NCBI GenBank assembly: GCA_937864085.1
Contig: CALMIH010000006.1
Location: 1-18,694, forward strand
Direction: 5' to 3'
Source of the DNA: an uncultured Chloroflexota bacterium
GTDB lineage: Bacteria; Chloroflexota; Limnocylindria; Limnocylindrales; Limnocylindraceae
DNA: 18,694 nt
Made by a program: the position numbers and the translations under genes
Shown here: in pieces, positions 13,208 to 18,694 of the stretch
How the letters are laid out: each line of letters begins with the position of its first letter
How positions within the stretch are numbered: the stretch's first letter is position 1
The notes under the pieces: model-generated
The model's database searches: none
Told to the model about the DNA's origin: nothing
What the model saw: the letters and a program-made list of their open reading frames with translations, nothing else

Positions 13208-13229
13208 GCAGCGCTACACAGCGCGCTGC
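13208..13229. terminator. hairpin between convergent genes, possible bidirectional terminator
   Basis: GCAGCGC (13208-13214) and GCGCTGC (13223-13229) form a perfect 7-bp stem with an 8-nt loop in the 31-bp gap between the stops of transferase copy 2 and the MFS gene. No T-run follows on either strand, so termination is inferred from position only. Confidence 0.4.
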
Positions 13230-13230
13230 G

Positions 13231-14472
13231 CTAGCGAATCGTCGCCCGCCAGCGATACGCGGCGTAGGCAGCGGCAGCAACGGCAAGCGCCCCTGCAACG
13301 CCCAACGCGCCTGTGGCACCAAGCGCGGCGACCACGGCGCCTGTGGCAAGGCCGCCGATCGGCGTAGATCCCGCGAAGACGGTCGTGTAGACACTCATCA
13401 CGCGGCCGCGCAGCGCAGGTGGGGTGGTGGTCTGAATTGAAGCATTTGCTGTGGCCGCCATGGAGATGGCACCGAAGCCTGCGCCGAAGAGGGCGAGTGC
13501 GGTGAGCGGCACCGCAAGAACCGAATCACTTGAAGCTGCCACACCAGCCGCAACGCTGAAAGCTCCGAGTAGCGCGCCGCCGATCACGATCATGGAGCGA
13601 CGCGGCTCGCGCAGCGCCGCAACCGTGAGCGCTCCAGCCAACGAACCGAAGCCGACCGCCGCCATCAGCGCGCCGAGTCCCGGTGCACCGATCTGCAACG
13701 TGAGGCGCGCGAGCGGCGGGATGATCACGTTGAAGTTCATCGCCACACCAGAGATAACGCCAATCACGAAGACGCAGAGCGCAATGATCGGCGTATTTCG
13801 CACATAGCGCAGCCCTTCAGTAAGACTCGTGGCAACCGCACGGACGCTGCGTGGTCGTGCGCCACGTGGCGCGGGATGAAGCTCCACCTCGCGCATCAGT
13901 AAGAGCGCAATCAGTACCGCAAGGAAGCTAAGTGAGTTCACCGCGAAACATCCAGCCACTCCGATCACGCCGATCAAGACGCCACCAATTGCAGGCCCAA
14001 TGACGCGCGCGCCATTAAACATGGCGGAGTTGAAGGCAACGGCGCGCCCCACTTCATCAACTGGCACCATCTCCGAGAAGAATGACTGCCGCACTGGCAT
14101 ATCGATCGCGTTCACGGAGCCGAGCAAAACAGCAAGGAGCATGAGGAGCGGGATCGTCATCGCGCCCGTTGCCACAAGGAGTGCCTGCAGTGCGGCGAGT
14201 CCCATCAGTGCCGCCTGCGTCGCGATGAGCATTTGCCGCTTCGGCAGGACGTCCGCAATCACGCCGCCGAAGAGGCCGAGGATCAGCACTGGGGTGAACT
14301 GCGCCGCCGCAACTACACCGAGCCAGACTGGGTCTGGCGTGAGCTCCGTGATCAGCCATGCCTGTGCAATTGATTGCATCCAGGTGCCGGCGAGTGAGAC
14401 GAGCTGCCCGCCCCAGAAAAGTCGGTAATTCCTGTGACGGAAGGGCCCGCGCCAGCCAGGCGCAGCGATCAT
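13231..14472 (-). CDS. MFS transporter, EntS/MFS_3-like exporter
   Basis: A 413-residue major facilitator protein with about 12 membrane segments. It begins with FRHRNYRLFWGGQLVSLAGTWM, a very typical start of the MFS_3/EntS group. The motif-A loop after helix 2 reads GGVIADVLPKRQM, and the signature stretch VNAIDMPVRQSFFSEMVP in helix 4-5 is also characteristic. The second half has ALRGRVMSVYTTVFAGSTPIGG. This family includes the enterobactin exporter and several macrolide or multidrug exporters; the substrate here is unknown. It is the last gene of a four-gene minus-strand run, and its ATG overlaps the TGA of the AI-2E gene by four bases (ATGA), so translation is coupled. It is related to the truncated MFS gene at the window start. 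Confidence 0.93.
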   Translation of the reverse strand: MIAAPGWRGPFRHRNYRLFWGGQLVSLAGTWMQSIAQAWLITELTPDPVWLGVVAAAQFTPVLILGLFGGVIADVLPKRQMLIATQAALMGLAALQALLVATGAMTIPLLMLLAVLLGSVNAIDMPVRQSFFSEMVPVDEVGRAVAFNSAMFNGARVIGPAIGGVLIGVIGVAGCFAVNSLSFLAVLIALLLMREVELHPAPRGARPRSVRAVATSLTEGLRYVRNTPIIALCVFVIGVISGVAMNFNVIIPPLARLTLQIGAPGLGALMAAVGFGSLAGALTVAALREPRRSMIVIGGALLGAFSVAAGVAASSDSVLAVPLTALALFGAGFGAISMAATANASIQTTTPPALRGRVMSVYTTVFAGSTPIGGLATGAVVAALGATGALGVAGALAVAAAAYAAYRWRATIR

Positions 14473-15569
14473 CGTCGTGCGCTCACTCGCCTCTTTGCGA
14501 CTGCTGGTGTTGGCGGGCGGCGAATTGCAGCAACGGCAGCGACAAGCGGAAGCGCGAAGATGGCTCCAGGGATTCCCGCAACGAGACCGCCAACTGCACC
14601 CGCGACGAAGACGGTTGCACCGGAGAGGTGAAGGACGCCGTTCAGCAGACGAGGCGCAAGGAGCGTCATGCAGAGCAGCCAGATCACCACGATCAACGCG
14701 ATGCTCAGCAGCGTCGCCGGCCCAGCGCTGAGCAGCACCAAGAGGAGCGGCGGGAGGAGTGCGGGGCCTTGGCCGATTGATGGGATCGCCATCACAAGAC
14801 CGCCGAGTGTCCCAGCGAGTACGGCGTCAGCGCCAGCAAATGACGCAGCGAGTCCAACCGCCACGCCGTAGATCAGCCCCATCAGGATGTGTCGACCAAT
14901 GAAGCGCGCCAAGATTGACTCCAGCACTTCACGCGAACGATGGAGTGAAGCACCACTTGACGCTGGGGCGAACGTTGTGAGGATGTTGAGATAGCCAGGA
15001 TTTGCCGAGAGGATCACGCCGAGTCCGAGCGCGAGGATCACGGGGCCGAGCGCCGCAACGGCACCAGCGGCAATGCCAGCAAGATTCCCTTGCACCTGTT
15101 CCGCTGTTGAGCGGATGACGTTGATCGCTTCCGTTGCAATGGGGAGAAGATCAATCTTCAAGCCGACTGATTCCAGGAGCGCCGCTGGCCGCTCAATGAG
15201 TCCCGTAATCTCAGCACTCGTTGGTGGATCGCCGGCAATGACGGTGGTGAGCGACTGCGCAAGCGCAAAGATCAGCTCGCCACCAATGATCAGCACCGGC
15301 ACGGCACCGAGCACCCAGACAAGCACCACTGCGCGCTGACGTGACATGCCGCGTCGAGCGAGTGTCTCAATCGGAGCATCGGCGAGTGTTGCCAGCAGCC
15401 ACCCAGCAGCAAGAGCGCTCAGAAGTCCTCCTTGAGCGCTCGCGACAGCGGCAACCTGCGAGAGACCGGCGCCAATCAGAAGGAGCGCCGCACTGGCAAG
15501 GGCGCCCCAGGCGAGGAGCCGCGCGAAGGGTGGCCATGCTTTTGGGTCGGTTGGCGACGGAAGGTTCAT
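14469..15569 (-). CDS. AI-2E family transporter (PerM type)
   Basis: A 366-residue membrane protein with about eight hydrophobic segments: two or three near residues 18-60, one near 85-108, then a long extracytoplasmic or peripheral region (about 110-165), and further helices near 165-190, 228-260, 268-300 and 320-350. The middle stretch LARFIGRHILMGLIYGVAVGL and the following MAIPSIGQGPALLPPLLLVLL match the AI-2E/PerM family, in which the P-x-x-G-x-x-x-x loop is conserved. Family members have been linked to autoinducer-2 export and to Na+/H+ antiport, so the substrate is not certain. The basic tail (AKRRVSARR) is on the cytosolic side by the positive-inside rule. The start is preceded by TAACCT 6 nt upstream, suggesting its own promoter 20 nt after the S58 gene. 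Coupled to the MFS gene. Confidence 0.85.
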   Translation of the reverse strand: MNLPSPTDPKAWPPFARLLAWGALASAALLLIGAGLSQVAAVASAQGGLLSALAAGWLLATLADAPIETLARRGMSRQRAVVLVWVLGAVPVLIIGGELIFALAQSLTTVIAGDPPTSAEITGLIERPAALLESVGLKIDLLPIATEAINVIRSTAEQVQGNLAGIAAGAVAALGPVILALGLGVILSANPGYLNILTTFAPASSGASLHRSREVLESILARFIGRHILMGLIYGVAVGLAASFAGADAVLAGTLGGLVMAIPSIGQGPALLPPLLLVLLSAGPATLLSIALIVVIWLLCMTLLAPRLLNGVLHLSGATVFVAGAVGGLVAGIPGAIFALPLVAAVAAIRRPPTPAVAKRRVSARR

Positions 15570-15575
15570 CAGTTC

Positions 15576-15581
15576 AGGTTA
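15576..15581 (-). promoter_or_regulatory. -10 box of AI-2E transporter gene (internal promoter)
   Basis: TAACCT on the minus strand, then 6 nt, then ATG at 15569. It lies in the 20-nt gap after the S58 peptidase gene and could give AI-2E and MFS an own leaderless transcript. Confidence 0.5.
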
Positions 15582-15589
15582 GCGCACAG

Positions 15590-16744
15590 TTAGCGCAGCG
15601 ACGCGCGCACAACATCGAGTGGAAGTGCGAGCGCTTCGGCGCCGTTGACTCCAACCATCGTCTCGGCAGCGATCATCGCGTCGAGGATCGCCTCTTCGGT
15701 TGCGTCGGCGGTCGCTTCGAAGATTGGCGAGAGGTGCGCGTTGATCAGCATCTCAACGCTCGCGCTGTACGGCTTCTTGGCATCAAGGTCTTCCGCTGGG
15801 AGCGAGGCGTTCGCCGTAGAGAAGCTCAAGATCAGATCGCCAGAGCTGTGCTCTCCAACGCCACCAACACGCGCGATTCCCATCACCGCGCGCTGCGCAA
15901 CGCGATCGAGCTGCATCGGGAGGAGCGGCGCATCGGTCGCAACGATCACGATGATTGAACCTGCGCCGCCGCGCGGATCATCAGTTGGAGCAACTACTGG
16001 CGCCGGCGTCTTCCACGGCAGTGGATAGTTCGTAGTATCGAGTGGGCCGCCATCAGCACCAAGGCTCTTTCCGCCGATTGTGAGGCGGTGGCGACGGCCG
16101 TGATTCGCCTGCGCGAAGACACCGATCGTGTAGCCGCCGAGTTCGGCGGGGAGCTTTCGGCTTGAAGTTCCGTTCCCACCTTTGAAGCCGTGACAGATCA
16201 TGCCGGTGCCGCCACCCTGGCAGCCGCGCGGCACCTCTGCACCGGATGGTAGTGCGGCGGCGGCATCGAGTGCGGCACGCGCATGTTTCGCCGTGATATG
16301 GAATCCATTCACGTCGTTCAGGACGCCATCCCACGTCTCGCCAACAACCGGCAGGCTCCACGGCGGCGTCCCCGGAACGTTGTCCAGCGACCAGCGAATC
16401 ATCTCATCATGCACCACGCCAACGGAGTGTGTGTTCGTGATGCAGATCGGCGTGGTCAAGAAGCCAGATTCGCGAATCCACTCAAGGCCGGTCATCTCGC
16501 CGTTGCCATTGAGACGATGCGTCCCTGCAAAGAGCGGGTGCGCAGATTTCTCTACCGCCTGCGGCAAGATTGCCGTGACTCCTGTCCTCACTGGTCCGCT
16601 CCCGCGCACAAGATCACCCTCTCCAGTGACGATCGTCTCCGTTGCAACACGGACGCCGGCAACGTCGCTGATCGCGTTGCGCGCGCCGTGCGCGAAGCGG
16701 CCGATCGTGATGCCGAGATCCGCAGCGCGCTCGGGTCGAATCAT
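15590..16744 (-). CDS. S58 family aminopeptidase (DmpA/P1 type, self-cleaving)
   Basis: A 384-residue P1/S58 Ntn-type peptidase. In DmpA and BapA the precursor cuts itself before a Ser that then serves as the nucleophile; here that site is RGGAG/SIIVIVATDAPL, with Ser263. Other conserved stretches are ITNTHSVGVVHDE, GGGTGMICHGFKGGNGTSSR and GEHSSGDLILSFSTAN. Members release N-terminal D- or L-residues, or beta-amino acids, from short peptides; the specificity cannot be predicted. No signal peptide is visible, so a cytosolic location is likely. I chose ATG 16744 over an upstream in-frame ATG because it forms an ATGA overlap with the TrmH stop (four bases) and the upstream frame lies wholly inside that gene. 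It is therefore translationally coupled to TrmH. Confidence 0.93.
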   Translation of the reverse strand: MIRPERAADLGITIGRFAHGARNAISDVAGVRVATETIVTGEGDLVRGSGPVRTGVTAILPQAVEKSAHPLFAGTHRLNGNGEMTGLEWIRESGFLTTPICITNTHSVGVVHDEMIRWSLDNVPGTPPWSLPVVGETWDGVLNDVNGFHITAKHARAALDAAAALPSGAEVPRGCQGGGTGMICHGFKGGNGTSSRKLPAELGGYTIGVFAQANHGRRHRLTIGGKSLGADGGPLDTTNYPLPWKTPAPVVAPTDDPRGGAGSIIVIVATDAPLLPMQLDRVAQRAVMGIARVGGVGEHSSGDLILSFSTANASLPAEDLDAKKPYSASVEMLINAHLSPIFEATADATEEAILDAMIAAETMVGVNGAEALALPLDVVRASLR

Positions 16745-17538
16745 CGTTGCGCCCGCTCGGCGGCGTAGAGGAAGACTCCCGCCGCCACCGCAAGGTTCAC
16801 GCTCTCGGCGCGACCGAGCATCGGAAGGCGGGCAACCCGTGTGCATGCACTTCGCAGCGCAGATGAGAGACCCTCAGCCTCTGTGCCGATCACCAGCATC
16901 GCAGGAGCCGTGAATCTAATCTCCGCATAGTCAACGCTTCCGTCTGCCGCCGTCGCCACACTCTCGCCAGGCCAGCGCGTCAGCAGTGCCACCGCCTCAT
17001 CACGCGTCACGCGGAAGATCGGCACAGCGAAGATGGATCCCATCGTTGCGCGCACGCACTCAATTGAATATGGATCACACGAATCACCAACAAGGATGAT
17101 CCCGCCAGCTGCGGTAGCGTCTGCGCTGCGAATGCAACTCCCGAGGTTCCCCGGATCGCGCGGCGCTTCAATCATCAGCCAACGCGCAGCACCACGTGCG
17201 TTGAGTGCGCCAAGATCCCGTGACGCAGCATCCGGTTCAGCGAAGACGGCGAGGTGTGGTTGCGGATTGTCGCGACCGGTGATCTTCTCCAGTACTTCGA
17301 GTGAGACATCAATGGTGCGATCCGCAGGTACGGCGCCACGCGCAGGGCCCGGCGCAACCAAGAGAAGTTCGGCGCGCCAGCCTGCGGCGGCAGCCTCGGC
17401 CAGCGAACGTTCCCCCTCCGCCAGGAAGCGGCGCTGCTCAGTTCGCCCCTTATGGGTGCGCAGGGTACGCAGCTCCTTCACCAGCGGATTCGTAAGGCTC
17501 TCGATGCGCTGCAGGGAGTCGTTAACAGATGCGTTCAT
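16741..17538 (-). CDS. TrmH/SpoU family RNA 2'-O-methyltransferase
   Basis: A 265-residue SpoU methyltransferase. An N-terminal substrate-binding domain (about 10-100; RRFLAEGERSLAEA) precedes the trefoil-knot catalytic domain (about 118-262). The three SpoU motifs are present: DPGNLGSCIRSADA (motif 1, Asn131 and the catalytic-type Arg137), GTEAEGLS (motif 2, 218-225) and RAESVNLAVAAGVFLY (motif 3). Enzymes of this kind methylate the ribose 2'-OH of rRNA or tRNA with SAM and act as dimers. The domain order is like the TsnR/RlmB branch, probably 23S rRNA, but the site is not predictable. Start: ATG 17538, 6 nt after TATCCT, rather than further upstream. It heads the minus-strand run of four genes; its TGA overlaps the S58 start. 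Confidence 0.93.
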   Translation of the reverse strand: MNASVNDSLQRIESLTNPLVKELRTLRTHKGRTEQRRFLAEGERSLAEAAAAGWRAELLLVAPGPARGAVPADRTIDVSLEVLEKITGRDNPQPHLAVFAEPDAASRDLGALNARGAARWLMIEAPRDPGNLGSCIRSADATAAGGIILVGDSCDPYSIECVRATMGSIFAVPIFRVTRDEAVALLTRWPGESVATAADGSVDYAEIRFTAPAMLVIGTEAEGLSSALRSACTRVARLPMLGRAESVNLAVAAGVFLYAAERAQR

Positions 17539-17544
17539 GAGGTG

Positions 17545-17550
17545 AGGATA
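17545..17550 (-). promoter_or_regulatory. -10 box of leaderless TrmH gene
   Basis: TATCCT on the minus strand, then 6 nt (CACCTC), then ATG at 17538. It abuts the palindrome at 17551-17567, which fills the -10/-35 spacer. Confidence 0.55.
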
Positions 17551-17567
17551 GCCCCCCGCGAGGGGGC
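17551..17567. repeat. GC palindrome in the spacer of the TrmH promoter
   Basis: GCCCCC (17551-17556) and GGGGGC (17562-17567) form a perfect 6-bp inverted repeat around CGCGA. It touches the TrmH -10 box and lies 98 nt before the sugar-binding lipoprotein. It could be a protein-binding site; it is not transcribed with TrmH and has no T-run. Confidence 0.35.
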
Positions 17568-17619
17568 GGAGCACGGAACAGGGGGTGCCGCCAAGCACCT
17601 CGCTATGAGACCCTACGTA

Positions 17620-17633
17620 TTACCCCGTGGTAA
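17620..17633. promoter_or_regulatory. LacI-type operator candidate before sugar ABC operon
   Basis: TTACCCCGTGGTAA has perfect 5-bp arms (TTACC/GGTAA) around a central CG, a design common for LacI-family sugar regulators. It is 32 nt before the start codon, where a repressor would block transcription. An overlapping hairpin (CCCCGT 17623-17628 with ACGGGG 17640-17645) can also form. Confidence 0.4.
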
Positions 17634-17665
17634 GTGCCTACGGGGCTATAGATGAGGAGGAAGAG

Positions 17666-18694
17666 ATGAAGGCAACGTCATGGCGACGCGCAGCAGCGGC
17701 CGCGCTCGCGGCAGGGCTACTTGTAGCCGCATGCGGAGGGAGCAGCGAGAGTCCTGCCGCAGGGAACGAACTCACCACTGATCCGGTGACGCTCACCATC
17801 CAGATCTTCAACGCTGGTGGTCAGGCGGAACTGGAGTACCGACAGGCCCAGGCGGCCGACTTCACCGCGCTTCACCCGAACGTCACCGTTGAGTTGGTGC
17901 AGAGCGGCAACTACATCGACACGGTCCTCCCACAGATCGCCGCCGGAACGGTGGGCGACGTGATCTGGACCGACACGGACACTGGCTTCACCCAGTTCGC
18001 CGTTGCGGGTGCGTTTGAGCCACTCGACAGCTTCATTGCAGCGGATGGCTACGACCTGAGCCCATACCCTTCAGCTCTTCTGAAGTCGTTTCAGGTTGAC
18101 GGCGCACAGCTGGTGATGCCGAACAGCGTGTTGCCATTCAACTTTGTCTACTACAACAAGGACATCTTCACGGCGGCTGGCGTGGCTGAGCCAACCAGTG
18201 ACTGGTCGATTGCTGAATTCATTGATGCCGCTCGCAAGACGGCCGACAAGGGGAGCAAGCGCTACGGCCTGACGCTCGCCTGGAACGAGCAGTACGTTGC
18301 CTGGATGCGCATGTACGGCTGCGAACTGAGCAACGACGACTCAGCTGCAACCGAGTACACATATAACGGTGCCGGTTGCGCCGACGCAATGAAGGCGCTT
18401 GATGACCTGAGCCGCGAGGCGGTCCTTAACTGGAGCCTCGGCGCAGGGTTTGGCGGTCTTCCAGAGGGCGACAAGGCTGGAGAGCAGAACTTCTCCGCCG
18501 GCAACGTTGCCATGCTGATCTCCGGCACATGGGAGTCTCCAGCAATCATCGAAAATTCTGCTGGTGCCTTTGAGTGGGGCGCCGTCTCGGTCCCTGTTGA
18601 AGGGAACGGGAAGATCCAGGGGGCGGCCTCTGGCTTCGGCGTCTCTTCCACATCAAAGAACAAGGCATGGGCCTGGGAGTACGTGAAGTTCCTC
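17666..18694 (+). CDS. sugar ABC transporter substrate-binding lipoprotein (family 1), 3' end cut
   Basis: 343 codons are open to the window end; the C-terminus is missing. The signal peptide has Lys and Arg at the N-terminus, an Ala/Leu core and the lipobox LVAAC with Cys23, so the protein is a membrane-anchored lipoprotein. After a short Ser/Ala linker the family 1 binding domain begins near residue 38 (VTLTIQIFNAGG). DFTALHPNVTVELV, LPQIAAGTVGDVIWTD, FVYYNKDIFTAAGV and AMLISGTWE are typical of carbohydrate-binding proteins of the CUT1 importer class; the sugar is unknown. AGGAGG (17655-17660) 5 nt before the ATG fixes the start. It is presumably followed by two permease genes outside the window. 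A palindrome with central CG upstream suggests LacI-type control. No clear -10 box with the spacing of the leaderless genes is present. Confidence 0.93.
   Translation, partial: MKATSWRRAAAAALAAGLLVAACGGSSESPAAGNELTTDPVTLTIQIFNAGGQAELEYRQAQAADFTALHPNVTVELVQSGNYIDTVLPQIAAGTVGDVIWTDTDTGFTQFAVAGAFEPLDSFIAADGYDLSPYPSALLKSFQVDGAQLVMPNSVLPFNFVYYNKDIFTAAGVAEPTSDWSIAEFIDAARKTADKGSKRYGLTLAWNEQYVAWMRMYGCELSNDDSAATEYTYNGAGCADAMKALDDLSREAVLNWSLGAGFGGLPEGDKAGEQNFSAGNVAMLISGTWESPAIIENSAGAFEWGAVSVPVEGNGKIQGAASGFGVSSTSKNKAWAWEYVKFL

Noticed and set aside
15570..15592. Direct repeat GCGCTAAC-GCGCTAAC at the end of the S58 peptidase gene
   Set aside because: Two short copies explained by the stop codon and the TAACCT box; no sign of an attachment site or mobile element.
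16200..16913. Plus-strand open frame of 237 codons opposite the S58 peptidase
   Set aside because: It covers the conserved catalytic part of the peptidase on the other strand and has a Pro/Arg/Ser-rich translation typical of a shadow frame.
1..18694. tRNA, rRNA, CRISPR arrays, insertion sequences or phage genes
   Set aside because: No cloverleaf-like sequence, repeat-spacer pattern, transposase or integrase frame, or terminal inverted repeat was seen; gene density leaves little room for them.

Overview
The window is about 18.7 kb of dense, roughly 60% GC bacterial chromosome, with 18 larger protein genes, one very small candidate gene, no RNA genes, no mobile element and no CRISPR array. Intergenic gaps are very short and many starts overlap the previous stop. 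Two secreted proteins carry lipoprotein signal peptides. The mix (CysA-type thiosulfate sulfurtransferase plus SufE, a lone LUD protein, CDP-ribitol enzymes, many genes that look leaderless) suggests a monoderm-type, streamlined bacterium, perhaps a freshwater Chloroflexota (Limnocylindria-like) or an Actinomycetota relative. That placement is inference; no rRNA or other marker is present.

Layout. 1-289 (-) is the start of an MFS exporter, divergent from pirin and a LysE-type exporter (339-1999, +). 2033-3504 (+) is a sulfur operon: a candidate 16-codon leaderless leader peptide ending in Cys, then a rhodanese and SufE. 3514-4773 holds a MarR regulator (-) divergent from a LUD-domain gene (+), with two TTGCA-type palindromes over the promoters; a small membrane protein follows. 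5240-6082 (+) is a SAM hydrolase (DUF62 family). 6237-8817 (+) is a polar amino-acid ABC importer (lipoprotein, permease, ATPase), preceded by a leader that folds on paper. 8827-9360 (+) is an HEXXH putative metallopeptidase. 9329-13199 is a polyol-phosphate polymer cluster: a CDP-ribitol synthase fusion (IspD-like plus SDR) and two divergent glycerol/ribitol-phosphate transferases. 13231-17538 (-) is a four-gene run: TrmH-type methyltransferase, S58 aminopeptidase, AI-2E-family permease and MFS exporter. 17666-18694 (+) is a sugar-binding lipoprotein cut by the window end.

The most striking whole-window pattern is promoter architecture. Nine genes that lack a clear Shine-Dalgarno have a TAnnnT hexamer ending exactly 6 or 7 nt before the start codon, as expected for leaderless mRNAs. 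The same rule exposes the 16-codon leader ORF before the sulfurtransferase operon, favours a GTG start for the CDP-ribitol synthase, and shows two divergent transferase genes whose -10 boxes overlap in a 22-bp gap. The genes with strong Shine-Dalgarno sequences (rhodanese, LUD, both binding proteins) instead have real 5' leaders, three of which contain hairpins or operators and look regulated.
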